From assembly GCF_002836355.1 (NCBI RefSeq), contig NZ_PJCA01000027.1, positions 1 through 38,280 of the forward strand: 38,280 nucleotides of DNA, in the 5' to 3' direction. The position numbers were made by a program, and so were the translations under genes. This DNA comes from Moritella sp. Urea-trap-13 (GTDB lineage Bacteria; Pseudomonadota; Gammaproteobacteria; Enterobacterales; Moritellaceae). Shown here piece after piece: positions 33,274 to 38,280 of this stretch (positions are counted from its first letter, which is position 1; every line of letters starts with the position of its first letter). Below the pieces are notes generated by a model. It ran no database searches, was not told the origin of the DNA, and saw only the letters and a program-made list of their open reading frames with translations.

Positions 33274-34944
33274 TTACATGCACTTAGGCATACCTTGGAT
33301 AATACTATTCATCATTGATAGTGGGTATCGACCATACTGACTTGCAACATCAGTCTGTGAGTGACCAGTAATTGCCTTTTGCACATCGTATCGCACATCG
33401 CGTTCACGACATGACGTAATAAAGGCATGGCGTAAACCATGAAGCGGTTGTAGTCCTGCTCGGTTGATACCGAGTTCTTCTCGAACAAATTTCGCAAACC
33501 ACTTGCCAACACCTCGATGATACTTTTTGATGCTACCTGCTGTTAACTTGGGAAATAGTCGACCGTCAGATGGTAATGAGCTGATGTAGTCAATAAGACC
33601 AAGATCAAGTAAGTGCTGGTGGATAGGTACTTTTCTTGCGATACCAGTTTTGATTGATTGATCATGTCTTTCATCATGAAGCCGAAAGTGTTGTATGCCA
33701 TGGTTTAAATCAATGTCTGCAACGTATAGTTGTGCAATTTCTTCTGCTCTTGCGCCTGTATAGTGAAGAATCAACGGTAACCAGTAATGAGCTTTACCAT
33801 AGTCTGAACGTGCTGGTTTATAGTTATCTTGAAATAACTTGGATGCAAAAATAGTCGCTATTTCTTCAGGCGAATAACCTTTTTCATCATTGGATTGTTT
33901 TGATTTTTTAATATCAGATACAGTACCGATGACTGGATTACTTTGAACTTTGCCTTGTTGAATAGCATAAGTAAAAACTGCGGATATAGTATTTATCTGC
34001 TTTCTAGTGCTTGATTGTGAAGTCGTGTTTAAATTTAGCTCACTAACTTTAGCAATTTGTTCGGTCAACGATAACTTGGCAATATCAGCCTTCGGTCTAG
34101 TTGGTAGTTGCTCCAGTACATTTCTGAACTGTGCTATGTCCGCCTTAGTTAACAGAGCGAAGGCTTTGTTTGGGTACATTTTGATAAACTTATTAGCAGC
34201 ACTAGAATAGTCACGAAGTCTAATGTCAGCTTTATCTGGTTCTCTGCGGGTAATTGCTGTTTTGAATTCGTTCCACACATCGCTAAATGTCTCACCTGAG
34301 TGATTTACTTCTTTAGTCGATGCGTAATGTAAGGTCGCGCCTTGATGAATTAAGTCAATATCACTCGTTTTCTTCTTTAGTGCGCTTGATGTCATCTTTA
34401 TATAAGCGAATGCAAAATCATTTAGCAGTTTTCGGTATTGAAGGCTGCTAGGGTTTGCGACTATTTGATACTTGTCTAGCTGGTTGTTAAAGAAGCTTCT
34501 AAGTATTGAGTCTAATTGTGCGTATTTTGATTCTAACCGTGGACTGGTTGGCTTAAGTCGGTCAATATCTTCGAGTAGACTTGTAATAGGAATACAATTG
34601 CCTTCAATTAAGCCGCCACATTCAAAAATGTATGGATTAATTGCATCCGATTGCGAACTAAATGATGTAGCAACATCTTTACGCCATGCGAAAATGATAT
34701 TTTTAATAACAGCATCAGTTAGTTTTGATTCGGTTTCTAGTGAGCGTCTTGCTTGCTCTAGTATCGTTTCGAACTCAGCAAGTACGATAGGATGCTTTAA
34801 TTTAGCTTCACTTTCGCTTTTAGTGCCTAAAGATCGCTTTAACTCTGACTTACCGATAGTATCTCGCAGATTTGCGGGAACACCGATACGAGTTTGGTAA
34901 GTGCCGTTTCTATTTGTAGTTGGACGAGTCATCGCTAACACCAT
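33274..34944 (-). CDS. Tyrosine integrase of the element
   Basis: This 556-aa site-specific recombinase has an N-terminal part (TRPTTNRNGTYQTRIGVPAN, LKRSLGTKSESEAK) of the arm-binding type seen in large DUF6538-like integrases. Then follow a core-binding helical region and the catalytic domain: first arginine in HYTGARAEEIAQLYV, HGLRHAFITSC, GHSQTDVASQYGRYP with the nucleophile tyrosine near the end. All catalytic residues are in place. I chose ATG 34944, with AGAGGTGG 5-8 nt upstream. That ribosome binding site lies inside the right arm repeat, so integrase binding there would repress its own gene. Upstream in-frame starts lack a ribosome binding site. Confidence 0.93.
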   Translation of the reverse strand: MVLAMTRPTTNRNGTYQTRIGVPANLRDTIGKSELKRSLGTKSESEAKLKHPIVLAEFETILEQARRSLETESKLTDAVIKNIIFAWRKDVATSFSSQSDAINPYIFECGGLIEGNCIPITSLLEDIDRLKPTSPRLESKYAQLDSILRSFFNNQLDKYQIVANPSSLQYRKLLNDFAFAYIKMTSSALKKKTSDIDLIHQGATLHYASTKEVNHSGETFSDVWNEFKTAITRREPDKADIRLRDYSSAANKFIKMYPNKAFALLTKADIAQFRNVLEQLPTRPKADIAKLSLTEQIAKVSELNLNTTSQSSTRKQINTISAVFTYAIQQGKVQSNPVIGTVSDIKKSKQSNDEKGYSPEEIATIFASKLFQDNYKPARSDYGKAHYWLPLILHYTGARAEEIAQLYVADIDLNHGIQHFRLHDERHDQSIKTGIARKVPIHQHLLDLGLIDYISSLPSDGRLFPKLTAGSIKKYHRGVGKWFAKFVREELGINRAGLQPLHGLRHAFITSCRERDVRYDVQKAITGHSQTDVASQYGRYPLSMMNSIIQGMPKCM

Positions 34945-34966
34945 TTTGTACCACCTCTTTGTACCA
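34945..34966. repeat. Right arm-type repeat overlapping the integrase start
   Basis: A 22-bp block, 21/22 identical to 29275-29296 and in the same orientation, contains two TTTGTACCA half-units. It directly abuts the integrase ATG and contains its ribosome binding site. It lies 113 nt inside the right att repeat. Confidence 0.65.
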
Positions 34967-35079
34967 CTTCCAGAAAGTAGCAGGCACAAAAAAGAGTCGG
35001 TTATGTAATATAAGTGCTTATATTAGCGTAACTTATTGGTATAAAGCGAGAATATCATAAGAATTGTTTTAACGAAGAG

Positions 35080-35111
35080 AATGGCGGTGACGGAGAGATT
35101 CGAACTCTCGA
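35080..35111 (-). repeat. Right attachment repeat within tRNA-Ser
   Basis: This 32-bp segment is identical to 29182-29213. It covers the T-arm through CCA of the complete tRNA-Ser and two bases beyond. It is the integrase-proximal att site. Confidence 0.9.
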
Positions 35112-35169
35112 AAAGTTTCCCTTTACACGCTTTCCAGGCGAGCTCCTTCAGCCACTCGGACACGTCACC
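35082..35169 (-). tRNA. tRNA-Ser (anticodon GGA), complete but with a mismatched anticodon stem
   Basis: This 88-nt class II tRNA encodes its CCA. The acceptor stem GGTGACG/CGTCACC pairs fully. The T-arm is GAGAG-TTCGAAT-CTCTC. The anticodon loop CTGGAAA gives anticodon GGA, which reads UCC and UCU. The long variable arm fits serine. The anticodon stem is CTCGC/GCGTG, so its second pair is T-T rather than A-T, and the variable arm has a G-T wobble. The neighbouring truncated copy has the canonical pairs. Its 3' end is the integration target of the element. Confidence 0.9.
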
Positions 35170-35230
35170 AAATTTTGTTTTGTACTGTTCATCTAGGTAA
35201 TAAGGTGCATTCAATAACAACCTTATATAA

Positions 35231-35298
35231 GAACTCTCGAAAGGTTACCCTTTACACGCTTTCCAGGCGTGCTCCTTCAGCCACTCGGACACGTCACC
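35231..35298 (-). pseudogene. tRNA-Ser (GGA) truncated in the T-loop
   Basis: From its 5' end (GGTGACGTGTCCGAGTGGCT) this copy matches tRNA-Ser through D-arm, anticodon arm (perfect CACGC/GCGTG), variable arm (AAAGG/CCTTT) and the 5' T-stem strand GAGAG. It then departs after TTC into unrelated TTATATAAGG. The 3' T-stem strand, acceptor strand and CCA are missing, so it cannot make a tRNA by itself. Its break point matches the left end of the island (shared GAACTCTCGA), so it may be the original gene split by integration. Confidence 0.85.
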
Positions 35299-35472
35299 TA
35301 ATCAGAATGTTATATAAATATAACGATTCGTACTTTAGATAATCACTCTGTAAAGGTCAATGAAAAACTAAGATTTACAGTTTGACTGCTGCATTACTGA
35401 ACATACATACCGTATTACATATTTTCCTACCATGACTAATTGGCACATAAATAGCATGTTTAATTGTATATT

Positions 35473-35516
35473 TTAGGCGGCAATACGAATTGCCTAAAGT
35501 TGTCAGCAGAGCTGAC
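35473..35516. promoter_or_regulatory. Two adjacent hairpins upstream of the TraF-like gene
   Basis: TTAGGC (or GGCAAT) pairs with GCCTAA (or ATTGCC) at 35473-35497. GTCAGC pairs with GCTGAC at 35502-35516 with a 3-nt loop. No T tract follows, so this is not an obvious terminator. They lie about 70 nt before the next gene and may be leader structures or operators. Confidence 0.35.
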
Positions 35517-35584
35517 GATATAAATATTATAATTTGTGCGATTAAAGATATCGCGATTCAAATATCATAAGGATCCATGAGCCG

Positions 35585-36676
35585 ATGAAAACTCAACGCC
35601 GCCAAGCATTATTATTGCCTCTATCTCTGGGATTTGCGCTCACAAGTTGCTCGCTGTCTGCGACTGAGTTTGACGCGCGCTCATATGCAATGGGTGGTGT
35701 TGGTGTCACGACGGCAGATTATGTCACCGCTTCGTTTCATAACCCGGCAATGGCTGCTAAGCATGATGTACGTGATGATTTTGGTTTGCTCGCGCCTGTA
35801 CTTGGTGTTCAGATTGATGACGAAAATGATTTATTTGATGATCTACCGTCTGATCCGTTAGAACTTATTGGTGATAAATCTTATTACGAAGCTGGCTTTG
35901 GCCTCGTTGCATCAGTACCTACGCGCTATTATTCCACCAATGTATTTATCAAGGGATATGCCGATTCATTTGCATTTGCAGATGTAGTTTCCGGCGATAT
36001 CAATTCTAAAGTAAGCGTATACGCCATCTCTGTTTTAGAATTAGGAATGACTTTTGCGCGTAAGTTTGATACTCGTTACGGTGGCATGCATTTTGGTTTT
36101 TCACCGAAATATAACGTTATTTCCACTTATAATTATTCTGAAGTCGTTAATGATTTTGATCCTGACAAGTACAAAGATGGTGCTAGCAGTGATGAAAAAG
36201 GTTTTAACCTTGATTTAGGTATGGAGATGGGATTGTTATATGGTTTAAGTGTCGGCGCGGCAGTAAAAAACTTAATACCACAAGAAGTTGATTTAAAACC
36301 AATGAATGGCTCTAGTGCTAGTTATAATCTCAATCCTGTCGTGACTACCGGAATTAGTTGGAGCGGTAATTATGCCATGCTAGCGATGGATATTGACTTA
36401 AATGCCACACAACGTTATGAAGATATGAATACATTATCTGGTGTGGGAAATAGTTTTGACGACACTCAAATGTTGAAAATTGGTGGTGAAATAGGTTCAG
36501 AGTCAGCGATACAGTTTCGTGCCGGTTATATGTACGATTTACAAGGCAATAAAAGCCAAGCCTTTACCGCCGGTGTAGGTTTATCACCGTTTAATGTTTT
36601 CCAACTTGACCTTGGTGCAAGCTATGGTGGTTCAAATAAATTTGGTCTTGCAGCACAAACCATGGTGTGGTTTTAA
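35585..36676 (+). CDS. TraF-type (TraF_2) outer-membrane protein
   Basis: This 363-aa precursor has a signal peptide (MKTQRRQALLLPLSLGFALT, cleavage near SLSA-TEF). The N-terminal FDARSYAMGGVGVTTADYVT and ASFHNPAMAAKH form the conserved block of the family annotated as conjugal transfer protein TraF/TraF_2, a barrel relative of FadL-like proteins. Barrel strands follow and the C-terminus is a phenylalanine (AAQTMVWF). Despite the name, no conjugation genes are near. In marine gammaproteobacteria this is a chromosomal outer-membrane protein of unknown role. The start follows a GGATCC-containing leader, with ATGAGCCGATG giving two ATG, of which 35585 is in frame. Confidence 0.8.
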   Translation: MKTQRRQALLLPLSLGFALTSCSLSATEFDARSYAMGGVGVTTADYVTASFHNPAMAAKHDVRDDFGLLAPVLGVQIDDENDLFDDLPSDPLELIGDKSYYEAGFGLVASVPTRYYSTNVFIKGYADSFAFADVVSGDINSKVSVYAISVLELGMTFARKFDTRYGGMHFGFSPKYNVISTYNYSEVVNDFDPDKYKDGASSDEKGFNLDLGMEMGLLYGLSVGAAVKNLIPQEVDLKPMNGSSASYNLNPVVTTGISWSGNYAMLAMDIDLNATQRYEDMNTLSGVGNSFDDTQMLKIGGEIGSESAIQFRAGYMYDLQGNKSQAFTAGVGLSPFNVFQLDLGASYGGSNKFGLAAQTMVWF

Positions 36677-36849
36677 GTAAAACTTATAGTAGCCTCTATA
36701 GTTGAACCTAAGTATGGTATTTCAATCAAATTCGGGTAATTACTCTAAGAGTATGAAAGCTTGAGATAAGTCATGAATTAAATGCGTGCTTTACTCTACT
36801 ATCTTGTAATACGATTTATTATTGAATCTAATACAAGGAGTGTTAAGAG

Positions 36850-37671
36850 ATGCCAGCAAATCAAACTGCAATACAAGGGCCACGCGTTACTGTTGATATT
36901 AACGATGATGTCGCCATTGTTACCCTTAATCGAGGCAGTAAATATAATGCGTTAGACATGGATATGTTTCATGCATTAGATAATACCGCATCAGCACTCG
37001 CTGATAACAAAGCCATCCGAGCAGTGATCGTACGTGGCGATGGTAAGGTGTTCTGCGCTGGCCTTGATGTCAAAAGCATTATCAAAAATCCCCTCAATCC
37101 CGGCAAATTATTGAAACGCGAAGAAGGCGAACTGGCTAATCTGGCGCAAAAAGTCGGCTATCTGTGGCGCCAAATTCCGGTACCTGTCATTGCTGTCACC
37201 CACGGTGTGTGTTTTGGTGGCGGGCTGCAAATTGCACTCGGGGCTGATTTTCGTTACAGCACCGCAGATTGTGAATTCTCGGTGATGGAAATTAAATGGG
37301 GCTTGATCCCTGATATGAGTGGCATGGTGACCATGCGTGAACTTACCCGTATTGATATTGCCAAAGAATTGACCATGACAGGGCGTAAATTTAGCGGTGT
37401 CGAAGCTGAAAAATACGGTTTAGTCACCCATGTTTGTGACGATCCGATGGCGGCGGCTATGACCTTTGTCGATAGTTTGAAAACCCGTTCTCCCGATGCC
37501 ATTGTCGCGGCCAAATCATTACTGAATGAAACCTGGGTGGCATCAGAACAAGCAGCTTTAGTGCTGGAAACCCAAACTCAGAAAAAAGTCATGGGCAAGT
37601 GGAATCAAATTGCGGCTGTGACTCGTAATTTCATTAAAAAATCATTACCCTATAGAAAACGTAGTATTTAA
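36850..37671 (+). CDS. Crotonase/enoyl-CoA hydratase family protein
   Basis: This 273-aa cytoplasmic acyl-CoA enzyme has the oxyanion-hole segment VFCAGLDVKS and the second glycine block GVCFGGGLQIALGADFRY. Glu147 and Asp155 lie in SVMEIKWGLIPDMSG. At the position of the first hydratase glutamate is Gln127, typical of a separate crotonase subgroup, so the reaction may be isomerase- or thioesterase-like rather than hydration. GGAG is 9 nt before the ATG. An acyl-CoA-ligase-like gene starts 17 nt downstream, so the two form an operon. Confidence 0.85.
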   Translation: MPANQTAIQGPRVTVDINDDVAIVTLNRGSKYNALDMDMFHALDNTASALADNKAIRAVIVRGDGKVFCAGLDVKSIIKNPLNPGKLLKREEGELANLAQKVGYLWRQIPVPVIAVTHGVCFGGGLQIALGADFRYSTADCEFSVMEIKWGLIPDMSGMVTMRELTRIDIAKELTMTGRKFSGVEAEKYGLVTHVCDDPMAAAMTFVDSLKTRSPDAIVAAKSLLNETWVASEQAALVLETQTQKKVMGKWNQIAAVTRNFIKKSLPYRKRSI

Positions 37672-37688
37672 AAGGCGGTCTTATAACT

Positions 37689-38280
37689 ATGTCCCAACTG
37701 AATATAAAAGCATTATTAGAACCTTCATCAATAGCCGTTATTGGCGCTAAAAATAGCACTGAGAGTATTGGTTATTGGGTAGTTAAAAATTTAATAGCCA
37801 GTCAGTATGATGGTCCGATTATGCCGGTATCATTAAAGGCTAATAATGTCTGTGGGATTTTAGCGTATGAGAAACCAAGTGACTTACCGATAGCACCGGA
37901 TCTTGGCGCTATTTGTACCCCGATCCGTTTTGTTCCCAAGATCGTTAAAGAACTGGGTGAGATTGGCTGTAAAGCCGTTATTTTATTTAGTGACGAACCT
38001 TATGAAGGTAATGCTGATACTTGGGAAAAAATTGGCTTGATTGCGGCAAAATATAATATTCGCGTATTAGGCCCAAGTAGCTTAGGTGTATTAAATCCAC
38101 GGTTAAAATTAAATGTCAGTGTCGCTCACGTGGCACCGCCTGCCGGTGATGTTGCGGTTATTTCCCAGTCTGCGGCGTTTGCTACCTCGATGATTGACTG
38201 GGCTGAAACCCGTGGTGTCGGCTTCTCTTGTTTCATTTCCATTGGTACCCGCATTGACGTTAATTTTGCCGATTTAATCG
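37689..38280 (+). CDS. Pat/ADP-forming acyl-CoA ligase-like protein (partial)
   Basis: The N-terminal 197 residues are present and the rest lies beyond the window. The start MSQLNIKALLEPSSIAVIGA is a CoA-binding Rossmann domain. It continues GPIMPVSLK, DLGAICTPIRFVPKIVKELG, VLGPSSLGVLNP and VAVISQSAAFATSMIDWA, matching the NDP-forming acyl-CoA synthetase family. The match is closest to the Pat/YfiQ protein, which adds a GNAT lysine acetyltransferase at its C-terminus. Whether that domain exists here cannot be seen. AAGGCGG lies upstream. Operon position after a crotonase fits acyl-CoA metabolism or its control by acylation. Confidence 0.75.
   Translation, partial: MSQLNIKALLEPSSIAVIGAKNSTESIGYWVVKNLIASQYDGPIMPVSLKANNVCGILAYEKPSDLPIAPDLGAICTPIRFVPKIVKELGEIGCKAVILFSDEPYEGNADTWEKIGLIAAKYNIRVLGPSSLGVLNPRLKLNVSVAHVAPPAGDVAVISQSAAFATSMIDWAETRGVGFSCFISIGTRIDVNFADLI

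Larger units (their letters stand above)
29182..35111. mobile_element. 5.9-kb integrative element in tRNA-Ser(GGA)
   Basis: It is bounded by a 32-bp perfect direct repeat of the tRNA-Ser 3' end. The right copy is part of the complete tRNA and the left copy is a fragment. A tyrosine integrase gene starts 136 nt from the right repeat. Contents, right to left: integrase, SGNH hydrolase, serine resolvase (opposite strand), helix-turn-helix and ribbon-helix-helix-like proteins, and DUF5906-type helicase. Arm-like repeats lie inside both ends. No capsid, terminase, relaxase or secretion gene is present, so it would need a helper to move between cells, or it is a reduced remnant. It resembles satellite-type islands. 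Confidence 0.88.

Noticed and set aside
29182-35111. Island as an integron or a complete prophage
   Set aside because: The integrase is of the tRNA-island type, with no attC sites or cassette array, and no phage structural genes are present.
35023-35220. A 65-codon minus-strand frame
   Set aside because: It runs through the tRNA-Ser gene and is explained by that RNA.
35585-36676. TraF-like gene as evidence of a conjugation system
   Set aside because: The family name is historical. No other transfer gene is present, and the protein is a chromosomal outer-membrane barrel.

Overview
The window looks like chromosomal DNA from a marine, probably cold-adapted gammaproteobacterium. It is AT-rich, and its housekeeping proteins (SdaC, YjjG, PhrB, Ogt, a tRNA-Ser with GGA anticodon) closely resemble enterobacterial and Vibrio/Shewanella ones. 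A Moritella- or Photobacterium-like host fits best. That is an inference from protein character, not from a search.

Layout. 1-1080: a C-poor low-complexity stretch ending in a terminator, then an overlooked 55-aa gene on the minus strand. 1083-11600: core and environmental genes: the nucleotidase YjjG, an outer-membrane barrel, the serine transporter SdaC, a large PAS-GGDEF-EAL protein, a divergent GlxA-type regulator/LysE exporter pair with shared inverted repeats between them, a hot-dog thioesterase and a chemoreceptor. 11844-14673: an unrecognised protein, a HopJ-family protein, and an overlapping DinB-like/NRDE (TANGO2-like) pair behind a perfect 10-bp inverted repeat. 14793-18718: a compact minus-strand operon of YHS protein, DoxX-like protein, two different ATP-grasp ligases and an MFS-like transporter. 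This is the best candidate here for an undescribed biosynthetic or export pathway. 18914-29067: small membrane proteins, an orphan AtpI-like protein, a dienoyl-CoA-isomerase-type crotonase, a lone winged-helix regulator, photolyase with a DUF523-DUF1722 protein, Ogt, a YkgJ-type cysteine-cluster protein, an SDR, and a FadL-like channel with a small membrane protein.

29182-35111 is a 5.9-kb integrative element in a tRNA-Ser(GGA) gene. It is bounded by a 32-bp direct repeat of the tRNA 3' end. It encodes a tyrosine integrase, a secreted SGNH hydrolase with an (ATGAAACCT)4 start region, a serine resolvase, a 48-aa helix-turn-helix protein, a 59-aa ribbon-helix-helix-like protein and a DUF5906/SF3-type helicase. 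No capsid, terminase or conjugation gene is visible. Paired 22-bp repeats lie inside both ends, one of them over the integrase start, and look like integrase arm sites. The tRNA's likely native terminator is stranded at the far end.

Beside the intact tRNA-Ser lies a second tRNA-Ser cut off in its T-loop. The cut copy has the canonical anticodon stem, while the intact copy carries a U-U mismatch. Joining the cut copy to the distal att end would rebuild a perfect tRNA with its terminator. The element may therefore have disrupted the original gene and now be covered by a second, slightly decayed copy.

35585-38280: a TraF-type outer-membrane protein, a second crotonase, and the start of a Pat/ADP-forming acyl-CoA ligase-like protein cut by the window edge.
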